The translations under genes were made by a program, and so were the position numbers. From contig JBEVXD010000007.1 of NCBI GenBank assembly GCA_040506275.1, positions 1-64,000 of the forward strand: a stretch of DNA of 64,000 bases, written 5' to 3'. Origin of the DNA: Thiodiazotropha sp040506275. Lineage in GTDB: Bacteria; Pseudomonadota; Gammaproteobacteria; Chromatiales; Chromatiaceae. The notes under the pieces were generated by a model, which saw only the letters and a program-made list of their open reading frames with translations, did not search any database and was not told where the DNA came from. This document shows, in pieces, positions 8,635 through 17,706 of this stretch (positions are counted from its first letter, which is position 1; the number at the start of each line of letters is the position of its first letter).

Positions 8635-9174
8635 ATGACAAAAGTTACCCCGTTCCACCTGTTAACCGTCGTATTGTTTCTGCTTGCCTGTGCAAATGCA
8701 AATTCAGTGGAGATGAGACACAACTTCACCCTGACAGGGGACAATGGAGAGACCGGTAGTGGTTTTTTCACCTGGGATGATGCTGTCATTCTGGACGGTA
8801 ACAATCTTCCATTTCTTAATGTTATCTCTGGCTCACTCACCGTAAATGGAGGTACAACACCTGGAGGTACTCAAACGTTCGCAATTGGTGACTGGACGAA
8901 TGCTGTCCTGGATCTAACACCTAACTTCGCAGCTGATATCAACATCCTGGCCAACAACGGCGCAGAATCTCTAACGCCTGCATTTCCTTACATTAACAAT
9001 GCTTCTTGGGGATCTACACTAACTTTCGCCCCTGGTACCACAGTGTTGGCCACTCCACCCGCTGCCCCGCGAGCTATCCCACTACTGGATTCCCCCGGTT
9101 TAATCATCATCTCATTGCTGTTGGCTTTAACTGGCCTCTGGCATGTAAACCGTCAATCTACCAGAAGGCCTTGA
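8635..9174 (+). CDS. Exported protein with IPTL-CTERM sorting signal
   Basis: The product (179 residues from the second of two adjacent ATGs, 4 bp after GGAGA) has an N-terminal signal peptide (HLLTVVLFLLACANAN) and a C-terminal tripartite tail: AIPLLDSPG, a hydrophobic helix (LIIISLLLALTGLW), then basic residues (NRQSTRRP). This tail matches the IPTL-CTERM class, thought to be processed by an archaeosortase/exosortase-like enzyme in Gram-negative bacteria. The mature region is a Gly/Thr/Asn-rich beta-type domain of unknown role, with an FTLTGDNGETGSGFFTWDD block as in other CTERM proteins. The 3' end overlaps the convergent gene by 22 bp. Confidence 0.75.
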   Translation: MTKVTPFHLLTVVLFLLACANANSVEMRHNFTLTGDNGETGSGFFTWDDAVILDGNNLPFLNVISGSLTVNGGTTPGGTQTFAIGDWTNAVLDLTPNFAADINILANNGAESLTPAFPYINNASWGSTLTFAPGTTVLATPPAAPRAIPLLDSPGLIIISLLLALTGLWHVNRQSTRRP

Positions 9175-9815
9175 CCGTCCACCCCAATATCCAGAGATTT
9201 CAGTTGAATCAAGTCTTCGGGGCGATCCAAATCCCACAATAGAGGCAGTTCACACCAGCGCCACTCCAGACCAAGCAGTGCCGTCCTGGTGGTTTCAGCA
9301 ACATCCTCTGCACCCCAATTGTGGCCTCTGAATAGTTGAGGTGCGGCTGCTTTCACACCCAATAGCACATACCCTCCATCCTGGGCTGGTCCCAATACCG
9401 CATCCACAGTATCCAACCAGGCAATTGTCTGCTTGATATGCTCAACTGTCATTGCAGGACAGTCGACACCAATCAACACTACTTTTTTATAGTATCTCAG
9501 GGCTGTGTTTGCCGCATGAAACATACGCTCACCCAGATCTATCCCCTGCTGATAGTGAATATTAAAATCATAATTTTCAGCCAGCGCTTGTATCAACGGA
9601 TGAGCTTTATTCGAGCTGAGCCAAAGCTGAATATCATACTCTTTTTCCTTAGCCAACCAGTGGAGCTGTCTTTGCAGTAAGCGGCTATAAAGCTCAGTCG
9701 CACCCTCAGCACCAAGTGCAGGAATCAATCGGGTTTTCACCTTTCCCACTTCAGGGACTTTGGAAAAAATCAGCACTGCACTCGAGGAAGGTGCTGTATT
9801 ATATTCAGCGGCCAT
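9153..9815 (-). CDS. TIGR04282-type glycosyltransferase of arsenosugar cluster (CofC/MobA-like)
   Basis: This 220-residue enzyme has a nucleotidyl/glycosyl-transferase GT-A fold, recognised from SKVPEVGKVKTRLIPALG near the N-terminus, VVLIGVDCPAM with the metal-binding region, and GPAQDGGYVLLGVK. This subfamily is annotated as transferase of arsenosugar biosynthesis because it travels with arsS. The ATG overlaps the 3' end of the upstream TIGR04283 gene by 11 bp, so translation is coupled; a longer in-frame reading upstream would run deep into that gene. Its exact reaction is not experimentally defined to my knowledge. Confidence 0.82.
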   Translation of the reverse strand: MAAEYNTAPSSSAVLIFSKVPEVGKVKTRLIPALGAEGATELYSRLLQRQLHWLAKEKEYDIQLWLSSNKAHPLIQALAENYDFNIHYQQGIDLGERMFHAANTALRYYKKVVLIGVDCPAMTVEHIKQTIAWLDTVDAVLGPAQDGGYVLLGVKAAAPQLFRGHNWGAEDVAETTRTALLGLEWRWCELPLLWDLDRPEDLIQLKSLDIGVDGQGLLVD

Positions 9816-10494
9816 AGTTTCGATATAAAACTGCCAAACGAGTTGGGGTGACACCAAGCCAGTAGGCGAAACGTAAGCCCCACATTAAAAGGATGGTCGA
9901 CACTATCCCCCCAGACTCCCATCGACGACTCGAAGCAGTCAATCGCTCATGCAAGCATTTAGGCGCAGCAATGCGCTTCAAACGGCGGCTGATTTCGATA
10001 TCCTCCATTAACGGCTGCTGCGGAAAACCACCCACTTTTTCGAACAGCTTTTTTTGCACAAACAAACCTTGATCTCCAGTCGCGATAGCTGTAATCCTTG
10101 ACCGCCAGTTCATCATCCACTCCACTACTCTTAACAGGGGGTGTTTACCACTGAGACGAACATCGAAACGCCCCCACAAAGAACCAGTTTGAGGAATAGT
10201 CAGCATTGCATTCTCAATACCCGGCTTGATCTGACTATCGGCATGCAGGAACCAGAGTAGATCACCACTGGCGATGGCTGCACCTGAATTCATCTGCACT
10301 GCCCGGCCAGGCGGTGAGATCAGTAATCTGTCTACGTAAGATGCTATCGAAGTTGAGATCGGAGGTTCACTCCCTCCATCGACCAGGATAAGTTGATGCC
10401 CCTGGTGACGCAGATACTGCAGATCCCTCAGAAACTTCTCCACACCATCCCCTTCATTCAGGCAGGGTATCACCACGCTCAACTTAGTCGACAT
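9805..10494 (-). CDS. TIGR04283-type family 2 glycosyltransferase of arsenosugar cluster
   Basis: A 229-residue family 2 glycosyltransferase with the N-terminal nucleotide-sugar fold (LSVVIPCLNEGDGVEKFLRDL), the LHADS block in place of the DxD region, and GDQGLFVQ followed by MEDIEISRRLK. It belongs to the subfamily regularly encoded beside arsS, and is the likely partner that converts the ArsS product toward arsenosugars (inference from family association). It lies 46 bp after arsS and overlaps the downstream TIGR04282 gene. A C-terminal hydrophobic stretch (ILLMWGLRFAYWLGV) may contact the membrane. Confidence 0.85.
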   Translation of the reverse strand: MSTKLSVVIPCLNEGDGVEKFLRDLQYLRHQGHQLILVDGGSEPPISTSIASYVDRLLISPPGRAVQMNSGAAIASGDLLWFLHADSQIKPGIENAMLTIPQTGSLWGRFDVRLSGKHPLLRVVEWMMNWRSRITAIATGDQGLFVQKKLFEKVGGFPQQPLMEDIEISRRLKRIAAPKCLHERLTASSRRWESGGIVSTILLMWGLRFAYWLGVTPTRLAVLYRNYGR

Positions 10495-10540
10495 GGTTGC
10501 ATCAGATCCTTCATGGTCATATCTATAGGTGTTTTATCAA

Positions 10541-11506
10541 TTATTCGACAAGCGCTCCACCACAGCTACTCCCCTGTCCAGCGGTACAGCCATAGCAGTG
10601 CTCTGCTACCTGGATAGCCAGCCTGTTTAGATCCACATCGTAGAGATCCCGAAGATGGGGCTGAAAATTCTTTCCCGATTTGAGATGGATCTTCAACATT
10701 TGGTTGAAGTCACAATCGTAGAGATAGCCCTGCCAATCGACACTCAGCAGGGTACGACACATTACATCCTCTAAGTTTTCAGGCTTGTAGGCATCACGTA
10801 ACAGGTTCAGATAGGTATCGAACTCCCCTTTGGACTGGAGCATGCTGCCAAATCGTTGTATTGGCATATTGGTAATGGTAAACAGCTGATTGAACTGAAT
10901 ACCGAACCGTTGTTTTAACTGAAGGCGATAATCCGCTTCCAAGGTTTCCTGGGGGGGAGGGAGCGTTGGGCCCAGAGGATTATAGACAAGATTCAGCATC
11001 AGGCCGCTACCCTTTTCACCATAACCCAGTTTGTTTAGCTTGAGCAGCGCTTCGATACTTTGCGAATAACTGCCTTTGCCCCTTTGCTGATCTACATTCT
11101 CTTGCAGATAACAGGGTAGAGATGCGACAACCTCAACCCCCTGCACGGCTAAAAACTCCGCCAGATCTTCATGCCCTTCCTCCTGCATGATCACCAGGTT
11201 ACTACGGTCGATCACATCAACGTTCATGGCTCTCGCCTGTTCGACCAAATAACGAAAATCCGGGTTCATCTCCGGAGCACCCCCTGTCAGATCAAGGCGC
11301 TTCAACTGTTGTCTCTCGAGAAACAGCAACACGTTATCAATAGTCTCACGACTCATCATCTCGGTACGTTTGGGACCCGCGTTTACATGACAATGCACAC
11401 AAGATAGATTGCAGCGAAAGCCCAGATTCACCTGCAGGGTTTCCAACCTGCCCCGATGAATATTGGGAAAGGATGTAGGGTTTAGTAGATGTACTGTATC
11501 AAGCAT
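10541..11506 (-). CDS. arsS: Arsenosugar biosynthesis radical SAM protein ArsS
   Basis: ArsS is a radical SAM enzyme that joins a 5'-deoxyadenosyl group to a methylated arsenical, the first committed step to arsenosugars. The 321-residue protein has the cluster motif CNLSCVHC (CxxxCxxC) near residue 32, the glycine-rich LTGGAPEMNP, and the C-terminal region (DUF3641-like) with a Cys-rich end (CYGCTAGQGSSCGG) likely to bind an auxiliary cluster. The ATG is preferred over a TTG two codons upstream. No arsM methyltransferase is encoded within the window, so methylated arsenic must come from elsewhere. Confidence 0.9.
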   Translation of the reverse strand: MLDTVHLLNPTSFPNIHRGRLETLQVNLGFRCNLSCVHCHVNAGPKRTEMMSRETIDNVLLFLERQQLKRLDLTGGAPEMNPDFRYLVEQARAMNVDVIDRSNLVIMQEEGHEDLAEFLAVQGVEVVASLPCYLQENVDQQRGKGSYSQSIEALLKLNKLGYGEKGSGLMLNLVYNPLGPTLPPPQETLEADYRLQLKQRFGIQFNQLFTITNMPIQRFGSMLQSKGEFDTYLNLLRDAYKPENLEDVMCRTLLSVDWQGYLYDCDFNQMLKIHLKSGKNFQPHLRDLYDVDLNRLAIQVAEHCYGCTAGQGSSCGGALVE

Positions 11507-11826
11507 ATTCAAATCCCGTATTGTTATCTCCCCGTCAACTGATCATGTCGGGGCTTCAGGCTGTGACATTACTGTTGAGCATGCACATACCCTCATTTTT
11601 TTTAGAGCATCTGATTAGGGATACGGATACTCATCTGTGTTGGATTCAATTTTACTTGAATTCAGAGAATTCGCATCCTTAGTCTTCCCATGGATGATTA
11701 TCCCCAGCCTCATGATTCAACATCAATATTTCTGCTTTCGATCGCAAAAATAGTGGACTTTTTCAGTTTAAAAATCACAAAACATCGTAGCATTTTATCT
11801 CTAATACAGGGACAATACCGACGTTT
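11507..11826. other. Gap between arsS and tRNA-Arg
   Basis: The arsS leader and the upstream flank of tRNA-Arg lie here. I see no gene; the part nearest the tRNA is A/T-rich and probably carries its promoter, but I cannot pick the boxes with confidence. Confidence 0.4.
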
Positions 11827-11903
<77 letters not shown>

Positions 11904-12029
11904 TCTCGGCACCCTGGTAAACCCTTTTTCACTGCCGAGCGACGCTCTCTGATAGACTATCTGACACTCGGTCGATGTTACCAATATCTGTTCAACTCCT
12001 GCAGCTTCCCTGACAATGGACCATATCAG

Positions 12030-12494
12030 ATGAACCTCATTCGCATTATCAGAAACTCCCTGACTATCCTGTTGCTGTTTTTTAGCCTGGGCGCTGATAG
12101 TGTGACGGCAGCAAATCTGCAGGGAAGAGTCATTAATGTATTCAGTGGTGAGCTGATCCAAGCCGCTATCCCCGATGGTCGACGTCGCCAGATAAAGCTG
12201 CTTGGTATCCGTGTGCCTGTAGATTCCAGACAAATGAGTACAGATGCAAAACAGCATCTACACATGCTTATCGCAGGCCGCGCCATATCTGTCGAGTACC
12301 GAGTCGTCATGGCAAACGGTGTTATACTTGGAACAGTGAAACATGGTGGTGCAGACATCGCACTGCGCATGCTAAAAGCAGGCATGGCGCGTGTAACTGA
12401 CGAAGCCCATCTAGATCCCAAAACCCGACGGGATTACCTGGCCGCAGAGACTCTGGCAAAAAGCAGGAGAATGGGCTTATGGCATCTATTCTAA
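12030..12494 (+). CDS. Exported staphylococcal-nuclease-like protein with degenerate active site
   Basis: The 154-residue product has a signal peptide (LTILLLFFSLGADSVTA) and an OB-fold SNase-like domain: LQGRVINVFSGELIQAAI, RRRQIKLLGIRVPV, then ALRMLKAGMARV and RDYLAAETLAKSRRMGLW, the last two being typical of thermonuclease-family C-termini. The catalytic positions of active SNases are not kept: the usual GDT is SGE, the VRLxGIDAPE block reads IKLLGIRVPV, and the YGR arginine loop is ANGV. It may therefore be a binding protein and not a nuclease. It begins 126 bp after the tRNA. Confidence 0.75.
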   Translation: MNLIRIIRNSLTILLLFFSLGADSVTAANLQGRVINVFSGELIQAAIPDGRRRQIKLLGIRVPVDSRQMSTDAKQHLHMLIAGRAISVEYRVVMANGVILGTVKHGGADIALRMLKAGMARVTDEAHLDPKTRRDYLAAETLAKSRRMGLWHLF

Positions 12495-12528
12495 TGTATA
12501 AAATTCTGCACTGAGAGGAGATATTCAG

Positions 12529-12804
12529 ATGGGGAAAAAATCAAAAAAAACCAAAAATGATCTTGAGGATAAGGGCAAAAAAGAGAACTCGAAAAAAAAC
12601 AAGATCAAGAAACTAAAGACTCGCGAAGCTAAGACACCGATCAACCCGCCATCGATAGATCCTTCTCTAAGATCTCAGATGATCGAAACAGCAGCTTACT
12701 ATATTGCTGAAAAACATGGATTTGACCCCCGAAAGTCTATCGAGGATTGGGCAATGGCAGAACGGGAGATCGACAGACGCCTGAAAGAAGAGCATCAGGG
12801 CTGA
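12529..12804 (+). CDS. DUF2934 domain protein with lysine-rich N-terminus
   Basis: The 91-residue protein starts with about 35 residues dominated by Lys, followed by the short DUF2934 helix pair (IETAAYYIAEKHGFDPRKS, EDWAMAEREIDRRL). DUF2934 proteins are small cytoplasmic proteins of unknown role common in proteobacteria. A strong ribosome site (GAGGAG) precedes the ATG, and it lies 34 bp after the nuclease-like gene, so the two may be cotranscribed. The basic tail suggests nucleic acid contact, which is inference only. Confidence 0.8.
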   Translation: MGKKSKKTKNDLEDKGKKENSKKNKIKKLKTREAKTPINPPSIDPSLRSQMIETAAYYIAEKHGFDPRKSIEDWAMAEREIDRRLKEEHQG

Positions 12805-12832
12805 ACCACCTCTGAATTAATCCAGTGATTTT

Positions 12833-13084
12833 TTAAGCTGAGTCGGACTTTTTAGAATCTTTCTTTTTTTTCTTGCCTGAGGATTTGGACTCTTTCTTAC
12901 GCAGCCGCTTGAGATTTTCGCAAAGCGCGCTCTCCAATGCTTTGTAGACTTTCAACTGTGCCGCCTGATAACTCGTTTCCGGATCCCCTACCAACTCCAG
13001 ACGCGCACCAAAATAGGCCAAATCAGCCTCCAAAGAGATCGGATTCAGGTTGACCCTTAATTTATTGCGCTTTTGGCCCGACAA
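12833..13084 (-). CDS. Small hypothetical protein with lysine/serine-rich tail
   Basis: An 83-codon frame starts at TTG; no ATG is available. It encodes a short domain (LRVNLNPISLEADLAYFGARLEL, then QAAQLKVYKALESALCENLKRLRKK) and a highly charged Lys/Ser tail. I do not recognise the family. It converges on the DUF2934 gene with only 28 bp between stops, and both end regions are lysine-rich, which raises the chance of a real compact gene pair. Weak ribosome site; moderate to low confidence. Confidence 0.45.
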   Translation of the reverse strand: MSGQKRNKLRVNLNPISLEADLAYFGARLELVGDPETSYQAAQLKVYKALESALCENLKRLRKKESKSSGKKKKKDSKKSDSA

Positions 13085-13316
13085 TCTCTCAGTCCTTGCT
13101 CAGTTGAGAATATAATACTGCACACACTGTTCTTAAAAATATTCCAGTCACTCCAAACGCCTTGCCCGGTCATAAAATTACAATTTATTCTATTCTGACA
13201 CAGGATGAACGAAATTTTTATAATATCTACTGTCAAACACCCAGCCTGTGCTAACATTTACTGATAGCTGCACAAAAATAAGTTATCCCTAATAGCCAAT
13301 TGGTTCCAAATAGAAA

Positions 13317-16178
13317 ATGACCACAAATCTGGATTCACTCAGATCCACATCCGCCTTTTCTGGCGGCAACGCCGCTTTCGTAGAAGATCTTTACGAATCT
13401 TACCTCAAAGACCCGGAGAGTGTGCCCCCTGACTGGCGTCGCCAATTTGACCAGCTCCCCCATCAGGAAAAACTCGATACCGCTCATGAGCCCATCAGGC
13501 AACGCTTCCTCCATCTCGTCAAAGAGAAGCGCTCCGCCACGGCATCCCCACAGGAGAATCTCTCTCCAGCAGCTGCAGAGCAACAGGCCTCTGTACTGCG
13601 ATATATCAACGGCTATCGTATGCGGGGGCATCAGAATGCCAATCTTGACCCCTTAAAGCTACGTGAAATGGTGACAGTCGATGATCTCAACCTGGCTTAC
13701 CACAAGCTCGACAACATTGACCAAAACACCATCTATAATACCGGCTCCCTGTTCGCACCGGAGCGTATGGCTCTAAAGGATATAGTCGAACTTGTGAAGA
13801 AGAGCTATTGTGGCAGCGTCGGCACGGAATATGGGCACATTACTGATACCAAACAGAAGCGATGGATACAGGAGCGCATTGAACAGCGACATCTGCTTCA
13901 AAAATTCAGTGTCAAAGAGAAGACCTGGCTGTTAACTCTGTTGACCGCTGCAGAAGGCATCGAAAAATATCTGCACACACGTTATGTAGGGCAGAAACGA
14001 TTTTCCCTTGAGGGTGGTGAAACACTGATCCCTCTACTTGACGATTTAATTCAGCACGCGGGTAAAAATGAAATCAATGAGGTTGTCATCGGCATGGCCC
14101 ACCGCGGGCGCATCAATGTCCTGACCAACATTCTTGGTAAACCGCCACAAGAGATATTTGATGAATTCGAAGGCCGAGTCACTGTTGATCCTCAACGGCT
14201 CTCCGGTGACGTTAAATATCATATGGGTTTCTCTACGGATATTGATACTCCCGGCGGTATTGTCCACACCATATTGGGCTTCAACCCGTCTCACCTGGAG
14301 ATCATCAACCCGGTTATCGAAGGCTCTGTTCGTGCCCGACAGAGACGACGTGGTGACCACGATGGATCGCGGGTATTACCGATACTTATCCATGGTGACT
14401 CTGCCTTCGCTGGCCAGGGTGTGGTCATGGAGACACTTAACCTTTCCCAGACACGTGGCTACGCCACGGGTGGCACTGTACACATCATCACCAACAACCA
14501 GATCGGTTTCACCACCAGCAATCCACTGGATACCCGCTCTACCCTATACTGTACCGACGTAGCGAAGATGGTGCAGGCACCTATTTTTCACGTAAATGGT
14601 GATGATCCGGAGGCTGTCATTTTCATCACTCGGTTAGCGCTCGATTTCCGCATGCGCTTCCGTAAAGATGTTGTCATCGATGTCATCTGCTATCGCCGTC
14701 TAGGTCACAATGAAGCGGATGAACCATCAGTGACTCAACCCGAGATGTATCGGAAGATCCGCAACCACCCGACCGTTAGAACCCTGTATGCTGACAAGCT
14801 CGTACAGGATTCAGCGATTACACCGCAACAGGCCAGAGATCTGGTGGATAACTACCGTGAATCACTAGAAGCCGGTATTGTGGAAGCCAGACCAGTCACC
14901 TGTGCATTGCGCCATCCCTATGCAGTGCGTTGGAATGGTTTTAAGGGTATCGAGTGGGAGCATCCCTGCGATACCACCCTATCGGTTGAAACCTTTAACC
15001 AGCTATCTGATCAGCTTCTGCATGTTCCTGGTGGATTCGAGCTCCATCCAAGGGTAGAGAAAATCTGGACCGAAAGACGTCGCATGGCCAGTGGTGATCA
15101 ATTGATCGATTGGGGTTTTGCGGAAAACATGGCGTATGCCTCAATGTTGACCGAGGGTGTTCCTATTCGCCTCTCTGGTCAGGATTCAGGTCGGGGAACC
15201 TTCTTTCACCGACATGCCGTGCTACACAATCAGAGTGACGGTGAATCCCTGGTACCCCTACAACACCTCAGTCAAAATCAGGCTGATTTCGTGGTTATCG
15301 ACTCTCTGCTGTCGGAAGAGGCTGTATTGGGATACGAATTTGGCTATGCTACCGCTGACCCGAATTCATTGACCATCTGGGAAGCCCAATTTGGTGACTT
15401 TGCCAATGGTGCCCAGGTAGTAATTGATCAGTTCATTACCTCTGGCGGTGAAAAATGGGGCCTGCTATGCGGTCTTGTAATGCTGCTTCCTCATGGATAT
15501 GAGGGACAGGGCGCGGAACATTCTTCTGCCCGGCCAGAACGTTTTCTTCGTCTCTGTGCCAACCACAATATTCAGGTCTGCTGCCCTACAAATGCTTCAC
15601 AGATATTTCATCTGCTTCGGCGTCAGATTCTGCGCCCATATAGGCATCCATTGGTTGTCATGACACCGAAGAGCCTGCTTAGACATCGTCTAGCCACCTC
15701 TCACAAGCAGTCACTTTTGGAAGGCAAGTTTGAGAATGTTATCGATGAGATAGATGAAATAGATCACAAGAAGGTAAAGCGCGTTGTCCTCTGCACCGGC
15801 AAGGTCTATTACGAGTTGCTTGAAACACGCCGCTCAAGAGGCTTGGAGGACGTTGCGATCATACGCATTGAACAGCTCTATCCCTTCCCGCAAAAAGAGT
15901 TCGATAAAGTGATACGGCAGTATAAAAATGCCAAAATGATTATCTGGTGTCAGGAGGAACCACAGAACCAGGGTGCCTGGGATCAGATAAAACATCGCTT
16001 CTACCCATTAACATCAAAGAGCAGGCAGCTGCACTATGTCGGGCGTTCTACTGCGGCTGCTCCAGCAGTAGGTTATCGCTCAGTTCACATTGCCCAGCAG
16101 GAGACCTTGATTGACGAGGCACTCAGCGGACGAATCAACCCCAGAATGAATTACAGGAATCAGGCATACCAACAATGA
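13317..16178 (+). CDS. sucA: 2-oxoglutarate dehydrogenase E1 component
   Basis: SucA is the thiamine-diphosphate E1 subunit that decarboxylates 2-oxoglutarate in the citric acid cycle and passes the succinyl group to the SucB lipoyl domain. The 953-residue chain shows the E1o N-terminal peptide (FVEDLYESYLKDPESV), GMAHRGRINVLTNILGK, the diphosphate region HGDSAFAGQGVVMET with ITNNQIGFTT, and the C-terminal half with SGQDSGRGTFFHRHA and LLPHGYEGQGAEHSSAR. Length is close to the E. coli enzyme. The ribosome site is weak. It overlaps sucB by 4 bp (ATGA); no lpd gene follows. Confidence 0.97.
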   Translation: MTTNLDSLRSTSAFSGGNAAFVEDLYESYLKDPESVPPDWRRQFDQLPHQEKLDTAHEPIRQRFLHLVKEKRSATASPQENLSPAAAEQQASVLRYINGYRMRGHQNANLDPLKLREMVTVDDLNLAYHKLDNIDQNTIYNTGSLFAPERMALKDIVELVKKSYCGSVGTEYGHITDTKQKRWIQERIEQRHLLQKFSVKEKTWLLTLLTAAEGIEKYLHTRYVGQKRFSLEGGETLIPLLDDLIQHAGKNEINEVVIGMAHRGRINVLTNILGKPPQEIFDEFEGRVTVDPQRLSGDVKYHMGFSTDIDTPGGIVHTILGFNPSHLEIINPVIEGSVRARQRRRGDHDGSRVLPILIHGDSAFAGQGVVMETLNLSQTRGYATGGTVHIITNNQIGFTTSNPLDTRSTLYCTDVAKMVQAPIFHVNGDDPEAVIFITRLALDFRMRFRKDVVIDVICYRRLGHNEADEPSVTQPEMYRKIRNHPTVRTLYADKLVQDSAITPQQARDLVDNYRESLEAGIVEARPVTCALRHPYAVRWNGFKGIEWEHPCDTTLSVETFNQLSDQLLHVPGGFELHPRVEKIWTERRRMASGDQLIDWGFAENMAYASMLTEGVPIRLSGQDSGRGTFFHRHAVLHNQSDGESLVPLQHLSQNQADFVVIDSLLSEEAVLGYEFGYATADPNSLTIWEAQFGDFANGAQVVIDQFITSGGEKWGLLCGLVMLLPHGYEGQGAEHSSARPERFLRLCANHNIQVCCPTNASQIFHLLRRQILRPYRHPLVVMTPKSLLRHRLATSHKQSLLEGKFENVIDEIDEIDHKKVKRVVLCTGKVYYELLETRRSRGLEDVAIIRIEQLYPFPQKEFDKVIRQYKNAKMIIWCQEEPQNQGAWDQIKHRFYPLTSKSRQLHYVGRSTAAAPAVGYRSVHIAQQETLIDEALSGRINPRMNYRNQAYQQ

Positions 16179-17374
16179 GCATTGAATTACGTGTCCCCCA
16201 ACTACCCGAGTCTGTCTCCGACGCCACAATATTGAGTTGGCACAAACAACCGGGTGAATCGGTAAAACAGGACGAAACATTGGTAGATCTCGAAACCGAT
16301 AAAGTGGTACTCGAGGTGCCAGCCCCACAGGACGGGATACTTAAAGAGATTCGTTTCAAAGAGGGTGAAACTGTCGAGGCTGAGGATATTCTGGCACTAA
16401 TGGAGGCAGGGTCTGTGTCAGACACCACCCCGTCCAGTCAGTCTGAAACCTCCGCAGATGAAACTGAAGATTCCCCGGTGTTGTCGCCGGCAGTCAGACG
16501 TCTGGTCAACGAAAGTGGTATTGACCCCAATACAATCAAAGGAAGTGGTAAAAGCGGTCGCATTGTAAAGGCGGATGTGGAAGCGGCCATTGCGGCTCAA
16601 CCTGCACAACAAGCCAGCCAACCCGAGCAGTCCACTCCAGCTCAAGCTGCCCCTGCCCCTGCTCATCCAGATGGCAGAATCGAGCAACGAGTGCCGATGA
16701 CCCGCCTACGCAAACGGGTTGCGGAGCGTCTGATAGAGGCGCAGCAAACCGCAGCGATTCTAACCACCTTCAATGAAGTAAACCTGCAAGCGGTATCCAA
16801 TCTGCGCGCAACCTATCGCGACACATTCGAAAAACGCCATGATGTGCGCCTTGGTTTCATGTCCTTTTTTGTTAAAGCCACGGTTGAAGCACTGAAACAG
16901 TTCCCGATCGTCAACGCCACTATGGATGGAGATGACATTCTCTATCATGGCTACTTTGACATTGGCATCGCGGTCTCATCCCCCCGAGGACTGGTAGTCC
17001 CGATTCTGCGGGATGCGGACCAACTCAGTTTTGCCGCGATCGAGCAACGCATCAGAGAGTATGGGGAAAAGGCCAAGCAGGGTTCTCTAAGCTACGATGA
17101 TCTAACAGGGGGAACCTTCTCCATCACCAACGGTGGCGTATTTGGATCTATGCTCTCTACCCCCATTCTCAATCCTCCCCAGAGCGCTATCCTCGGCATG
17201 CATTCGATTCAGCAACGCCCGGTGGTTGAAAAGGGTGAGATAGTAGCGCGACCCATGATGTATCTGGCGCTATCTTATGATCATCGGATTATTGACGGGA
17301 GAGATGCGGTGCAATTTCTGGTAACCATAAAACAGTTACTTGAAGATCCAAGCCGCTTATTGCTCGAGATCTAA
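16175..17374 (+). CDS. sucB: Dihydrolipoyllysine-residue succinyltransferase (2-OGDH E2)
   Basis: SucB forms the core of the 2-oxoglutarate dehydrogenase complex and transfers the succinyl group to CoA. Domains in order are a lipoyl domain (residues 1-76, lipoyl-lysine in ETDKVVLEVPAP), a peripheral-subunit-binding domain (about 107-145, SPAVRRLVNESGIDPNTIKG), an Ala/Pro/Gln-rich linker, and the catalytic domain (about 168-399) with the active-site motif SYDHRIIDGRDAVQF near the C-terminus. Length 399 is typical. The start overlaps the sucA stop, which keeps E1 and E2 translation coupled. Confidence 0.97.
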   Translation: MSIELRVPQLPESVSDATILSWHKQPGESVKQDETLVDLETDKVVLEVPAPQDGILKEIRFKEGETVEAEDILALMEAGSVSDTTPSSQSETSADETEDSPVLSPAVRRLVNESGIDPNTIKGSGKSGRIVKADVEAAIAAQPAQQASQPEQSTPAQAAPAPAHPDGRIEQRVPMTRLRKRVAERLIEAQQTAAILTTFNEVNLQAVSNLRATYRDTFEKRHDVRLGFMSFFVKATVEALKQFPIVNATMDGDDILYHGYFDIGIAVSSPRGLVVPILRDADQLSFAAIEQRIREYGEKAKQGSLSYDDLTGGTFSITNGGVFGSMLSTPILNPPQSAILGMHSIQQRPVVEKGEIVARPMMYLALSYDHRIIDGRDAVQFLVTIKQLLEDPSRLLLEI

Positions 17375-17409
17375 ATAAAAACATGGTACTACACTGTTGA
17401 CCCGTACCT

Positions 17410-17476
17410 TTAACCTGAGTCCGGGGATTCATGGCGAGCGCAGAGTGCTGTCATGAACCCACGGACTCAGGTTTAA
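17410..17476. terminator. Long hairpin after sucB
   Basis: Arms AACCTGAGTCCG (17412-17423) and its exact complement (17462-17473) extend inward through GGGATTCATG and CATGAACCC, forming a stem of over 20 bp with a loop of about 18 bases. A T6 run follows about 13 bp later. It likely ends the sucAB transcript, and also looks like an interspersed palindrome. Confidence 0.6.
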
Positions 17477-17546
17477 CTAAGCCAATTTTTTAGAAATGGT
17501 TTACTTTGCCAACAGACTAATGAAACATCATAATCAAATATAGCAT

Positions 17547-17648
17547 CCCTTCTCCTTCCGGGAGATTGAGAGGATGAGGGGATATGAATAAAACAGCTAT
17601 AGCTTTTCTGCTCCGCTCCCCCCCGACCCTCTCCTGGAAGAGCGGGAG
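17547..17648. repeat. CCTCTCC/GGAGAGG-type inverted repeat
   Basis: Two imperfectly complementary C/T- and G/A-rich arms (about 17547-17580 and 17616-17648) flank an A/T-rich centre. The composition resembles the widespread CCCTCTCC-type intergenic repeat of gammaproteobacteria. It lies in the leader of the fumarase gene, 59 bp before its start. Confidence 0.5.
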
Positions 17649-17706
17649 TTTTTGGATCAGCAGTAAAGTTACCCCTTATCTTTTTCAGATAAGTACAGGA
17701 TAGGTT

